Shown here one piece after another: positions 31,366-39,506 of a stretch of 64,000 bases of DNA. Below the pieces are notes generated by a model that saw only the letters and a list, made by a program, of their open reading frames with translations, did not search any database and was not told the origin of the DNA. How positions within the stretch are numbered: position 1 is the first letter of the stretch; every line of letters begins with the position of its first letter. This DNA is from Anaerolineales bacterium (GTDB taxonomy: Bacteria; Chloroflexota; Anaerolineae; JAAEKA01), in NCBI GenBank assembly GCA_020634615.1, contig JACKBI010000001.1, positions 186,001-250,000 on the forward strand. Reading direction: 5' to 3'. Made by a program: the position numbers and the translations under genes.

Positions 31366-33315
31366 TCATAGCTCGGCAATCACCTCCCCAATGCCCTGCG
31401 TATCGTAGCCGCCCAGCGCCTGCACAGTAGCCGCAAACTCGGGCGAACGAGCCACCTTCAGCAGCGGCGCCAACAGTTCGCCGTTGTAATAGTCCTGTGG
31501 GATCACCAGATCATAGCGCTCATTGAACAGCGGCACGAAGTCCAGGTCCAGCGCGCGCGCGGCTGCCAGAATGCCCAGCCCGCAGTCAGCTGCGCCCGAC
31601 TTGACAGCCGCAGCCACCGCCAGATGAGTGTACTCCTGGCGCTCATAGCCCTGCACCTGCCGTCGGGCAATGCCCAGCTTCTTGAGTTCGTAGTCCAGCA
31701 GCACGCGCGTGCCTGCGCCCCGCTGCCGGTTGACGAAATAGACGTCGGGCCGCGTCAGGTCTTGCAGGCCGTGCAGCGCTTTCGGGTTGCCGGCCGGCGT
31801 CATCAGCCCCTGCACCCGGCCCACAAAGCGCAGCAGAATCATGCGCCGGTCGGGCAGCAGCTCGCGGATGAAGCGCACGTTGTAGTCGCCCGTCTCTTCG
31901 TCCAGCAGATGCGACCCGGCCAGGTGCGAATCGCCGCGCTGCAGGGCCAGGAGGCCACCGTAGCTGCCGACGTTGGCCGACGCCATGGACAGGTCGGGCC
32001 GCAGGCGGCGCAGTTGATCGGCCAGTACGTCAAGCGTCAGGTCGTGGCTGCCGATGCAGACGATGGTGTTGCGGATGCTCTCCGGCCGTCGTAATAAATG
32101 CACCGTGACGGCCGCGCCCGCGTGCTCGCCTTCGCTGAAACGCGGGATGCGCACGATGCCGTCGGCCTGCACCAGTGACATGATGACGCCGGCGCCGCGC
32201 TGCAAGGGCGTGGTCACCAGGCGGTCGCCAACCTGTCCGACGGTGACGCGCAGGAACTCGTCCTCACCCATGTCGGAGTGAACCTTCTGGGTCAGCGTGG
32301 CTTGCACGGTCGGCGCCTGTGGCGGGACCAACCCCAGCCAGCGGTAGATCACCGGCTTGACCAGCAAATCGAAGGTCATCGCCGCCGACACGGGATAGCC
32401 AGGGATGCCGGCGATGGCTTTGCCTTTCGCAACGCCGAGAATCACGGGGTGGCCGGGGCGGATGGCAATACCGTGGACGACGACTTGTCCCAGACTGTCC
32501 ACTACGCGCGCAGTGAAGTCCTCCGAGCCGGCGGACGAGCCGGCATTGACTACCACCAAATCGTGCTCGGCCAGCGCAGAGACGACGGCGCTGCGGATCA
32601 TGTCGAAGTCATCGGGCAGCGGCGCAAAGCGGCTGACCACGCAGCCCCACTCCTCGGCCATCGCGCCCAACACGATCGAGTTGTACTCGATGATGTCGCC
32701 CGGCTGCAGGCGTTCCTGGCTGTCCGGGTCATTGAGGCTCACCAGTTCGGTGCCGGTGGGGATGATGGCGACGCGCGGCTGGCGACGCACAGCCAGATGG
32801 GTATGGCCGCAGCCGACCGCTGCGCCAAGGTCCTGCGGGCGCAGTTGGTGGTTGGATGGCAGCACCAGTTGAGTCGCCACGATGTCCTCGCCCATGGGCC
32901 GCACGTGCCGCCAGGGCGGCGTGGCGGCCATGATCTCAACTACCGTCTCGTCGCCCTCGCCAACAAGTTGCGTGTCCTCGATCATAATCACCGCGTTGGC
33001 GAAGGCGGGCAACGGGTCGCCGGTATCAACATATGTTGCTTCGACGCCCAGGACCAGCCGTTTTGGCATGGTCTCGGTAGCGCCAGCGGTGTCCTCGGCG
33101 CACACCGCGTAGCCGTCCATCGCGGACGCGTGGTAGTGCGGCGATGAAATGCGCGCCCAGACCGGCGCGGCGGTCACGCGGCCCAGGCATTCAGCCACGG
33201 GCAGCATCTCGCTGGATATCGTGCCCGATGCATGCGCCGCGTCCAGCGCGACGTTCCACGCCTGGATGGCTTCTTCCAGGCCGATGTCGTGAAGATAGGG
33301 AGTTTCTCGTTGCAT
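31366..33315 (-). CDS. MoeA-like molybdopterin protein fused to a periplasmic-binding-like domain
   Basis: 649 residues. The N-terminal 400 are MoeA: SSPHYHASAMDGYAVCAEDT, WRHVRPMGEDIVATQLVLP, IIPTGTELV, LVVVNAGSSAGSEDFTARVV and IPGYPVSAAMTFDLLVKPV. Residues about 420-649 are a PBP-like domain of the ModE/LysR type (LMTPAGNPKALHGLQDL, VNRQRGAGTRVLLDYELKKLG, GAADCGLGILAAARALDL). This fusion is known from other bacteria and archaea and is thought to sense molybdate or tungstate while inserting the metal into molybdopterin. It follows a stand-alone MoeA, from which it is separated by a hexamer repeat hairpin. Confidence 0.9.
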   Translation of the reverse strand: MQRETPYLHDIGLEEAIQAWNVALDAAHASGTISSEMLPVAECLGRVTAAPVWARISSPHYHASAMDGYAVCAEDTAGATETMPKRLVLGVEATYVDTGDPLPAFANAVIMIEDTQLVGEGDETVVEIMAATPPWRHVRPMGEDIVATQLVLPSNHQLRPQDLGAAVGCGHTHLAVRRQPRVAIIPTGTELVSLNDPDSQERLQPGDIIEYNSIVLGAMAEEWGCVVSRFAPLPDDFDMIRSAVVSALAEHDLVVVNAGSSAGSEDFTARVVDSLGQVVVHGIAIRPGHPVILGVAKGKAIAGIPGYPVSAAMTFDLLVKPVIYRWLGLVPPQAPTVQATLTQKVHSDMGEDEFLRVTVGQVGDRLVTTPLQRGAGVIMSLVQADGIVRIPRFSEGEHAGAAVTVHLLRRPESIRNTIVCIGSHDLTLDVLADQLRRLRPDLSMASANVGSYGGLLALQRGDSHLAGSHLLDEETGDYNVRFIRELLPDRRMILLRFVGRVQGLMTPAGNPKALHGLQDLTRPDVYFVNRQRGAGTRVLLDYELKKLGIARRQVQGYERQEYTHLAVAAAVKSGAADCGLGILAAARALDLDFVPLFNERYDLVIPQDYYNGELLAPLLKVARSPEFAATVQALGGYDTQGIGEVIAEL

Positions 33316-33329
33316 GTTGGCGTTTCGGT

Positions 33330-33427
33330 CTCGTACTCCTACTCGTACTCGTTCTCTTCCTCGTACTCGTACTCTTCCGGGATCATGGGTGTTTCGAAGG
33401 AGTAGCAGGACGAGTAGGAGTAGGAGA
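33330..33427. repeat. Hexamer-repeat hairpin between the two moeA genes
   Basis: Left arm CTCGTA/CTCCTA hexamers from 33330, with a further tract at 33360-33375. The right arm at 33399-33427 consists of GAGTAG/GACGAG units. It belongs to the same sequence family as the hairpin at 2493-2572, 31 kb away. It fills most of the 118-base gap. Confidence 0.8.
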
Positions 33428-33433
33428 GAAGGA

Positions 33434-34744
33434 TCAGTGCAGTTCCACCGTCACCCACGAACCCTGGGCGACGCCATTGCTGTCCTGCGGGATACGGATG
33501 ACGCCGTCAGATCGGATCAACGTGTAGATCAGGTTGCTTTTGCCGAAAACAGGCACGGCCCACTGTTCGCCCTCGCGCGTTTCCAGCCGCACCTGCACGT
33601 AATCCTCGCGGCCGGTGGCGCTGGCCACGTTGCGCGCCAGACGTGCCGGCACCTGGGTTTTCGCGGCCGCTTGCGCGCCCAGCAGCAATCGGATGGCCGG
33701 CGCCACGAACAGGTCGAAGATCACCATCGCGCTGACCGGGTTTCCTGGCAACCCGCAAACCGGCTTGTCGCCGCACAGCGCAAGGATCGTCGGCTTGCCC
33801 GGCTTGACACTGACGCCGTGTACCAGTATCCCCGGCTCACCCAGCCCCTGGATGACCTGCGCCGTCATGTCCCGGTAGCTCACCGAGCTGCCTGCTGAGA
33901 TCACCAGCATGTCGTTTTCGTCCAGCGCCTGGCGAGCGGCAGCTTCCAAAGCTTCCAGCCGGTCGGGCACGATGGGGTAGAGCACAGGAACGCCGCCTGC
34001 GCGGCGGGTCAACGCGGCCAGCGTGTAGGAATTGATATCGCGCACCTGGCCGGGACCGGGTGTTTCCTCCGGTGCCACCACCTCGTCACCCTGAGACAGG
34101 ATGCCGACCCGCGGCGCGATGGCGGCATCGATCTCGATGATGCCCAATGCCAGCAGCCCGCCGATATCCTGTGGGCGAATCTGATGGCCGGCCGGCAGCA
34201 CCAGATCACCCCGGCGCACATCCTCGCCGATCTGGATGACGTTCTGGCCGACGGCGACGGGGCGGTAGATCTCGATGGAAAAAGGGGAAAAGAGGGGAAC
34301 AACGGAAACCGAGACTTCGTCCTCATGCCCATCTTTCCCTTGTTTCCCTCCTTTCCCTTCTGTTCCTCCCACGCGCTGCGTATGCTCGACCATCACAACC
34401 GCGTCGGCGTCGGCCGGGATCATGCCGCCGGTATGCACCAACGCGCACTGCGCCTCGTCCAACCGCACGCTGGCGGCTTCGCCCATCGCCACCTCCCCGA
34501 CAACCTCCAGCAGCGCGGGCAGGCCCGCGGACGCCCCGTACGTGTCCAGCGCAGCCACCGCGTAGCCGTCCACCGTTGAACGCGGAAAGCCGGGTAAATC
34601 GTGCGGCGCGTTCAGCGGCGCGGCCAACACCCGGTCCAGTGCATCGGCCACGGCGACACGCTCGGCTCGCGGCACAGACCGAAACAACGCCATAAACTTG
34701 CGCCAGGCGTCAGACGGTGTGTGAACATCGAAAAGCTCAGGCAT
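33434..34744 (-). CDS. moeA: Molybdopterin molybdotransferase MoeA with in-frame repeat insertion
   Basis: 436 residues. MoeA motifs are present: LPGFPRSTVDGYAVAALDT, LVHTGGMIPADADAVVMVEHT, GQNVIQIGEDVRRGDLVLP, ILSQGDEVV, LVISAGSSVSYRDMTAQV and GLPGNPVSAMVIFDLFVAP. The enzyme inserts molybdate into adenylylated molybdopterin. After VEHTQRVGG about 31 extra residues (rich in Gly/Lys, then SVSVVPLFSPFS) separate the normally adjacent strands. They are encoded by the purine/pyrimidine element at 34276-34370. The frame is kept and all conserved blocks remain. It lies upstream of a second, fused MoeA; paired MoeA proteins often serve different metals or cofactors. Confidence 0.9.
   Translation of the reverse strand: MPELFDVHTPSDAWRKFMALFRSVPRAERVAVADALDRVLAAPLNAPHDLPGFPRSTVDGYAVAALDTYGASAGLPALLEVVGEVAMGEAASVRLDEAQCALVHTGGMIPADADAVVMVEHTQRVGGTEGKGGKQGKDGHEDEVSVSVVPLFSPFSIEIYRPVAVGQNVIQIGEDVRRGDLVLPAGHQIRPQDIGGLLALGIIEIDAAIAPRVGILSQGDEVVAPEETPGPGQVRDINSYTLAALTRRAGGVPVLYPIVPDRLEALEAAARQALDENDMLVISAGSSVSYRDMTAQVIQGLGEPGILVHGVSVKPGKPTILALCGDKPVCGLPGNPVSAMVIFDLFVAPAIRLLLGAQAAAKTQVPARLARNVASATGREDYVQVRLETREGEQWAVPVFGKSNLIYTLIRSDGVIRIPQDSNGVAQGSWVTVELH
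34276..34370. repeat. Purine/pyrimidine hairpin element inside moeA
   Basis: On the plus strand a purine tract (GGAAAAAGGGGAAAAGAGG and onward, 34278-34310) is followed by a pyrimidine tract (CATCTTTCCCTTGTTTCCC and onward, 34329-34367) that can fold back on it. The same TTTCCCTT theme fills the gap before the gene at 24249. The element is read through in frame. Confidence 0.75.
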
Positions 34745-34834
34745 GAAAATCCTCTCGCAGGAAGCAGACAGGGATCGCAGGACGGGAACACATTCGTGTA
34801 TTCGTGTGCGCCAGCATTCGTGGACGGCAGCCGG

Positions 34835-35365
34835 TTACAACGCCTCACGTCCACATGCGTGGCGCACGCCACAGGCCGCGCAGCGGGCGGCATCATCGTG
34901 GCTGCGAGCCACGTCGCGCCGCGCCAGGTCATCGCGCATGTCGTCCAGCGTCTCCAACAGCAAGCTGCGCAACGCATCGGTCCAGTCGATCTGTACCGTC
35001 GCGTCGGCGTAGCGAATGAAGCCGTGCGGCGGCGCTTCGTCGTGTGCCTCTTCCACCAGCAGGCAATACGCCGCCAATTGCATAACATGCGAGTCGTAGG
35101 CGCGCCCGCCGGGCGGCGCCGGACTGCGTTTGACCTCCACCGGCACGATCCCGTCGTCCGTCTCAACCAGATAATCAGGTTTGCCGGTCAGTCGATAGCG
35201 CTGCGAAAAATAGGGTTTGGCCACTTCCGACCAGCGACCCGTGTCCGCGTAGACCAGCTTGCCCTCGGGCAGCCCGCTGCGCTGCTGATTGCGCGACGCG
35301 CGACGCATCAACCACAGGGCAAGATAGAGCAGCAGGCCGGCCAGCAGCAGCGGAACAATCCACAT
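34835..35365 (-). CDS. Membrane-anchored Cas4/Dna2-like nuclease core (C-terminal half)
   Basis: 176 residues. A single membrane helix (4-20, PLLLAGLLLYLALWLM) is followed by a PD-(D/E)xK core: D64 in LTGKPDYLV, E77-x-K79 in VPVEVKRS, and Q96-x3-Y100 in HVMQLAAYCLLVEE. The C-terminus has C162-x2-C165-x5-C171, the last three ligands of the Cas4 [4Fe-4S] cluster. The first cluster cysteine and the conserved N-terminal His region of Cas4 are absent; they occur in the separate protein at 37847-38116. It lies 18 bases after an ABC permease gene and before moeA, with no cas1, cas2 or repeat array. Predicted as one half of a split, membrane-bound DNA nuclease. Confidence 0.8.
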   Translation of the reverse strand: MWIVPLLLAGLLLYLALWLMRRASRNQQRSGLPEGKLVYADTGRWSEVAKPYFSQRYRLTGKPDYLVETDDGIVPVEVKRSPAPPGGRAYDSHVMQLAAYCLLVEEAHDEAPPHGFIRYADATVQIDWTDALRSLLLETLDDMRDDLARRDVARSHDDAARCAACGVRHACGREAL

Positions 35366-35383
35366 CGCGTCAGATTTCTCCGT

Positions 35384-36103
35384 CTACTCGGCCCACAGCA
35401 GGTCTTTGCGGCGGAACAGCCAGGCTGCCAGCGCAAACAGACCTGCTGCAAACACCAAAACGCCGGCAATCGACAAGAGGTAGCCCGAGCCAGAAACAGG
35501 AATGGCCGGCTCGCGCAGCGCCGTGGTGACCGGACTGGCAACGGCGGCTATCGCTTCCGCAAGCCAGGCAAAGCTGCCTCGCTCCATCACACCGCGCAGT
35601 TCGGTCGCTGACGCAAACAGCGCCAGCGCGACAAATGTGACGATATACGACCCGCCGCGGCTGGTCAGCCGCGTCAGCAACAGCCCCAGGCTGGCGGCAA
35701 ACAGCACCAGCGCCAGCCAACGCGGCGCAATCAGCAGCAGTTCCACAGGCTGCATAGCGACCTTCGCCTGAACCAGCGCCAACACGGTATACAGCGCTGC
35801 CAGCAGACCGCCAAGCACCACAACGCACAACACCATTGCGGCCAGCAATTCGCTGCGGCGCGCCAGACGCAAGAGAGTAACAGCGGACGAGCTGCGGTTA
35901 AGCTGGCCGGCCAGCGTCAGCACGGTCACCAGAGTCGCTACAATCAGGGTAAACCCACCTGTCGCGGCGAAATAATCCACGTCGCCCGGCCACTCGAAGA
36001 AGATCCAGTAGAGCGCCAGCGTCAACGCCAGCGGCGCGATGATCAACAAGGAACGGGCCAGTTCCTTCAGCAGAAACCAGGCCATGGCAGCGGTGCGGCT
36101 CAT
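35384..36103 (-). CDS. ABC-2 type transporter permease
   Basis: 239 residues with six predicted helices (about 14-34, 48-66, 85-111, 127-145, 153-170, 205-230) and no large soluble loop. The N-terminus FLLKELARSLLIIAPLALTL resembles NosY/CcmB-like exporters. It is coupled to the ATPase gene upstream by an ATGA overlap (36100-36103), so the two form one transporter. The exported substrate is unknown. Confidence 0.85.
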   Translation of the reverse strand: MSRTAAMAWFLLKELARSLLIIAPLALTLALYWIFFEWPGDVDYFAATGGFTLIVATLVTVLTLAGQLNRSSSAVTLLRLARRSELLAAMVLCVVVLGGLLAALYTVLALVQAKVAMQPVELLLIAPRWLALVLFAASLGLLLTRLTSRGGSYIVTFVALALFASATELRGVMERGSFAWLAEAIAAVASPVTTALREPAIPVSGSGYLLSIAGVLVFAAGLFALAAWLFRRKDLLWAE

Positions 36104-36975
36104 GGTCGCATCGCCTCCAGGTAGATCTCCTCCAGGGTCAGCCGTTGTTGTGCCAGACCACGCACGTCTACGCCAGCGTCAAGCATCTTGCGCAGGACGT
36201 CGTGCTTGCGGGCCACTGCCTGCCCTTCCAGTAAGACATGTCCTCCCTGCACCGTGATGCCAGGTCCAAGCACCGCCATGCTGGCAGCCAGCGCTTCAGG
36301 CATCTGATCGACGTCGATGACGACCCGCTCCCTCAACGGCAGCACGTCGACCAGCGCGCCGGCCCGCTTGAGCCGGCCGCCAGCCAGAATGGCGACGTGA
36401 TCGCAGACCTCGGCTACGTCGCTGAGGCGATGGGTGCTCAACAACACCGTCTTGCCGTCACGTCGTAGCTGCATGATCAGCTCGCGCACGGATTTCTGCC
36501 ACGCTGGATCAAGGCCTTCCATCGGCTCATCCAGTACCAACAGCGGCGGGTCACCGATCAACGCGGCGGCCAGTCCCAGCCGCTGCAACATGCCTTTGGA
36601 GCACGATCCAATACGATTGCGGGCGACCTGATCCAGCCCCACCTGGCGCAGACGAGTATCGACCGCGCTTGCCAGCGCAGCCCCGCGCAGCCCGTCCAGA
36701 TACGCACACAACCGCAAGTACTCATCGATACGGCTGCGCGTTGGAAGCGTGATCCGTTCCGGCAGGTAGCCGATCCGGTGCGCCGCGACAGCATCCGACT
36801 CGACCGAGCCGGTGTCGGGAAACACCAGCCCCAGAAGGAGTTTGATGAATGTCGTTTTGCCCGATCCATTGGGACCAAGGAGGCCAAAAACCGCGCCGGG
36901 AGGCACATTGAGATCCAGGCGGTCGAGAGCGAGAGTGGCGCCGTAGTGTTTGCTGAGATGGGTGGCCCGGATCAT
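36100..36975 (-). CDS. ABC transporter ATP-binding protein
   Basis: 291 residues. Walker A GLLGPNGSGKTTFIKLL, signature GSCSKGMLQRLGLAAALIG (variant of LSGGQ), Walker B LLVLDEPMEGLDPAW and the H-loop STHRLSDVAE are all present. The overall layout is that of the NosF/CcmA type of small-exporter ATPase, with about 80 extra C-terminal residues. It drives the adjacent six-helix permease. Confidence 0.92.
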   Translation of the reverse strand: MIRATHLSKHYGATLALDRLDLNVPPGAVFGLLGPNGSGKTTFIKLLLGLVFPDTGSVESDAVAAHRIGYLPERITLPTRSRIDEYLRLCAYLDGLRGAALASAVDTRLRQVGLDQVARNRIGSCSKGMLQRLGLAAALIGDPPLLVLDEPMEGLDPAWQKSVRELIMQLRRDGKTVLLSTHRLSDVAEVCDHVAILAGGRLKRAGALVDVLPLRERVVIDVDQMPEALAASMAVLGPGITVQGGHVLLEGQAVARKHDVLRKMLDAGVDVRGLAQQRLTLEEIYLEAMRP

Positions 36976-37006
36976 GCGAATCCTGAGTCTTCTATGCAGC
37001 GGCGGT

Positions 37007-37022
37007 GCTGCGGTGCCGCAGC
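37007..37022. other. Short palindrome in the gap between L,D-transpeptidase and ABC genes
   Basis: GCTGCGGTGCCGCAGC is a 16-base near-perfect palindrome in the 107-base gap 36976-37082. It might end the upstream minus-strand transcript but has no U-run. Nothing else is recognised in this gap. Confidence 0.35.
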
Positions 37023-37082
37023 CAGCCAGGGGTCCGTCCGAACGTCCACGAGAGAGCGAAATAGCGAACTTCGAATGCTGTC

Positions 37083-37847
37083 TCAGCCTTCGCGGCCGGT
37101 GCCGCCGTCCCAGGGGAGGATCACGATCGGCACGTCGTAGGGACCCCAGTCAGTGAACCAGCGCGCGTCGTCCGGTGAGATGCGAATGCAGCCGCGCGAG
37201 GCTGGAAAAACGCCCAACTCGTCCATGCCCTGATACTGTTTGGAACCATCCTCTGCCTGTGTGTACGGTGCGCTGTGGATCAGGATCGACCCGCCGGCCT
37301 TGAAGAGATACCAGGCGTTGTCAGCCGACACACCGTTGGCGCTGAACGTTCCCCAATATTCGCCGATGCGGCCGGTCCAGGAAGGTGTGTACCAGCCCTT
37401 GTCCGGGTCGCCGGTGCTGATGGCCAGTTCACGCGCCACAGCGCCGTCTTTGACAACAGTCATCCGCTGCGCGTTCTGGTTCACCAGCACATAAGTGCCG
37501 GCTGGGTCGATGCCAGCCTCCCGCACCACCTGCTCGACGAAGGAATCGGGCGTCGGAACCAACACAACGGTAGCCGCTGCTTCAAGCGGCGTGATCACGG
37601 CTGTCGCCTCTGGCATGGTAGTCGGCAGCGGCGTGACCGTCGCCGCGGGCGTGGCAGTGGGCGACGGACCCGCAGTTGGCGATGGAGTGGCCATCCAACT
37701 CGTGCCAACATAATATTGGCCGGTGACCGGCGCCAGCGCCTGGCTGTTGACCAGCAGGCTGGCTATCTGCCAGACGGCGAGAGCAGCGACCAGCGCAATT
37801 GCAAACAGCGCGGCAGATCGCAAAATGACGCGCGGCCACTTGCCCAT
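37083..37847 (-). CDS. Membrane-anchored L,D-transpeptidase (YkuD domain)
   Basis: 254 residues from the ATG at 37847, which overlaps the preceding stop by one base (TGATG). A membrane helix at about 9-29 is followed by a Pro/Thr-rich spacer (45-90, repeats of PTATP type) and the YkuD catalytic domain: YVLVNQNAQRMTVVKDG at its start, then ILIHSAPY and the nucleophile motif LGVFPASRGCIRISPDDARW. It forms 3-3 cross-links in, or attaches proteins to, peptidoglycan outside the membrane. Translational coupling to the N-half of a Cas4-like protein is unexpected for a cell-wall enzyme. Confidence 0.9.
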   Translation of the reverse strand: MGKWPRVILRSAALFAIALVAALAVWQIASLLVNSQALAPVTGQYYVGTSWMATPSPTAGPSPTATPAATVTPLPTTMPEATAVITPLEAAATVVLVPTPDSFVEQVVREAGIDPAGTYVLVNQNAQRMTVVKDGAVARELAISTGDPDKGWYTPSWTGRIGEYWGTFSANGVSADNAWYLFKAGGSILIHSAPYTQAEDGSKQYQGMDELGVFPASRGCIRISPDDARWFTDWGPYDVPIVILPWDGGTGREG

Positions 37848-38116
37848 CAGCCGGCGCCTCCCACCAACGCCAGCACCACGGCAACCAAAGCAAGCAGTGC
37901 CGCAGCCGCCAGCAGGATGGTCACCCAGCGGCGCTGTGTCTGCACGGTGGCAACGCCTCGGCCATGGCGATCGTGCGCGGCCGTGCCGCTGCGCAGGGCT
38001 TCCACGTTGTGCGACTGGACACCCTGCGCCCGTTTGAGCCACCACGAGCGTGCACAGTAGACGTACTCGCCCAGTTCGCTGGCGCGGATGACCGGCTGGT
38101 TGCTCTCGTTATTCAT
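37847..38116 (-). CDS. Cas4-like N-terminal half with C-terminal membrane helix
   Basis: 89 residues from the ATG at 38116, which overlaps the translin stop by eight bases; a TTG 12 bases upstream is an alternative. IRASELGEYVYCARSWWLKR (10-29) is the N-terminal signature of Cas4/Dna2-type nucleases, with the first cluster cysteine C21. G44-T-A-A-H48 gives the conserved His of the family. Instead of the nuclease core, the chain ends in one membrane helix (about 64-85, ILLAAAALLALVAVVLAL). The missing core, itself starting with a membrane helix, is encoded at 34835-35365. Together the two carry every Cas4 key residue once. Confidence 0.75.
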   Translation of the reverse strand: MNNESNQPVIRASELGEYVYCARSWWLKRAQGVQSHNVEALRSGTAAHDRHGRGVATVQTQRRWVTILLAAAALLALVAVVLALVGGAG

Positions 38117-38795
38117 CGTCCGTTTCAAGGGGAGCCATGACCGCTTCCACCAGCATGCCGGTGGTGCCCATCACCCGCTCCTCGAAAGCCGCCAGCGCCT
38201 GGCGCATCTGCTCCTGGCGCATGGCCATGGTGACATCGCCGCGCGTCCGTTCCAGCGTAGCACGCAGCACGTCCGTTTGCCGGCGCAGCCCGCCAGTGAT
38301 CGCATCGGGAAAATCGATAGTGATGTTCTGGCTGTAGACTTCATCCATGATGGCCAGGAACGGCTCGGCTTCCTCGACCCGCCCGCGCCGGATCATGTCC
38401 AGTGCGAACCGGCGCATCTCGGTCCCCGCTTCTGACATGCCGTTGAGAAATGTGTGCGAGGGTACTCCCAACGCTTGCGGCGTTGGCAGATCGCCGCCGT
38501 TGACAAAGGCATAAACCAGGTGCGCCTCGGTCAGCTCCTTCAACGCGTCCTGGGTGTAGCCGGTATAGAACAAGTCGGGCAGATCCTCGATGGCCGCCAG
38601 CATTTGTGCAGCGGCGTCGCGCGCCTCATCCAGCAGCCCGGCCGCCTCTTCGAACTCGTGGCGATGCACCGCGCGGATGCTCTGGGCACACAGACGGATC
38701 AGGTCGCGCGACCGACGCAAGGTGGCGTCACGTACGTCGTTGCGCGCGGTCAGGTCGGCGCGAATGTCCTCGATGATCTGGGGCAGGTTGTTCAC
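38109..38795 (-). CDS. Translin family protein
   Basis: 228 all-helical residues matching prokaryotic translin homologues: DIRADLTARNDVRDATLRRS, LIRLCAQSIRAVHRHEFEEA, FYTGYTQDALKELTEAHLVY, and DEVYSQNITIDFPDAITGGL followed by RRQTDVLRATLERTRGDVTM. Eukaryotic translin forms octameric rings that bind single-stranded nucleic acid, with Trax providing RNase activity through acidic residues. Bacterial members are little studied. The GTG start overlaps the DUF3467 stop (GTGA), and its 3' end overlaps the Cas4-like N-half, so three small proteins are translated as a unit. Confidence 0.85.
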   Translation of the reverse strand: MNNLPQIIEDIRADLTARNDVRDATLRRSRDLIRLCAQSIRAVHRHEFEEAAGLLDEARDAAAQMLAAIEDLPDLFYTGYTQDALKELTEAHLVYAFVNGGDLPTPQALGVPSHTFLNGMSEAGTEMRRFALDMIRRGRVEEAEPFLAIMDEVYSQNITIDFPDAITGGLRRQTDVLRATLERTRGDVTMAMRQEQMRQALAAFEERVMGTTGMLVEAVMAPLETDDE

Positions 38796-39175
38796 GAAGT
38801 CTCCTTTTCGGGCGCATCGGTGTCCGGTTCAGGCTCGTCGCCCGGATCATCGCCGCCGACAGTCCACTGCATGCCGCCAAGAATGCCCGATTTCGGATCA
38901 AACCCGCCCGCCTGTTGGGCGCCGATCTTGCCGAAGCGGCGTTCGTACTTGGCAATGTTCTGCCCCAACGCCTGCCAGAGCATCTTGGCGTTGGCCGGCG
39001 TCAGCAGCACGCGCGTCTGCACTTTTGCCTTGGGCATGCCGGGCAACATCTGTGCAAAATCCACCACAACCTCGTGCGGCGAATGGCTTATGATGGCAAA
39101 ATTAGCGTAGGTCGCGGTCAGGTCGTTGGGTAGCTCGACATTGAGTTGACGGGGAGTGGGTTGCTCTGCCACCAT
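38792..39175 (-). CDS. DUF3467 domain protein
   Basis: 127 residues. The DUF3467 domain spans about 10-85: NVELPNDLTATYANFAIISH, EVVVDFAQMLPGMPKAKVQT and LLTPANAKMLWQALGQNIAK. The tail is acidic (GDDPGDEPEPDTDAPEKE). The function of the domain is not known. It is the first gene of the translin/Cas4-like/L,D-transpeptidase operon. Confidence 0.88.
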   Translation of the reverse strand: MVAEQPTPRQLNVELPNDLTATYANFAIISHSPHEVVVDFAQMLPGMPKAKVQTRVLLTPANAKMLWQALGQNIAKYERRFGKIGAQQAGGFDPKSGILGGMQWTVGGDDPGDEPEPDTDAPEKETS

Positions 39176-39506
39176 TATCCTCCGGGTGTTGGTCCGTGCA
39201 GGCCGGTCACAGACCGTGCCCTCGCAAGACAGAAAATGCGCGGCTTACGTCCCGCGCCGCTGGCATTGTAGCACAATCGCCATTCGTTTGGCGAATGATC
39301 TGACTTGGGTACGCTGGCAGCAAAGCGGTCCTGAGCGGAGGTCGCAGGCGAGGTGCAGTTGAGCAGTCTTGCGTCGCGGACACGAGATTGGGGCAGCGGG
39401 TTTGGCAGAGGTCGTCGCAAATGCTATAATCGCCCGGCCTCGGCCCGAGGTGCATACCATTCACGCCCAATTCCCCGGGCAAATCAGTTTCGAGGAGAAC
39501 AACCAC
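39176..39506. promoter_or_regulatory. 331-base divergent intergenic region with promoter and structured leader for the subtilase gene
   Basis: Plus-strand promoter: TTGGCA (39402-39407), 17-base spacer, TATAAT (39425-39430). In the leader a CCTCGG/CCGAGG stem (39438-39450) and a GCCC/GGGC stem (39465-39480) precede GAGGAG (39492-39497). This order recurs before the genes at 43195 and 47567. On the minus side TACAAT (39270-39265) could serve DUF3467, and CATTCG/CGAATG (39281-39297) is a small palindrome. Nothing is seen in 39300-39400. Confidence 0.5.

Noticed and set aside
34835..38116. Possibility of a CRISPR-Cas locus because of Cas4-like genes
   Set aside because: No cas1, cas2, effector genes or direct-repeat array; the tandem repeats in the window have 6-8-base periods without spacers.
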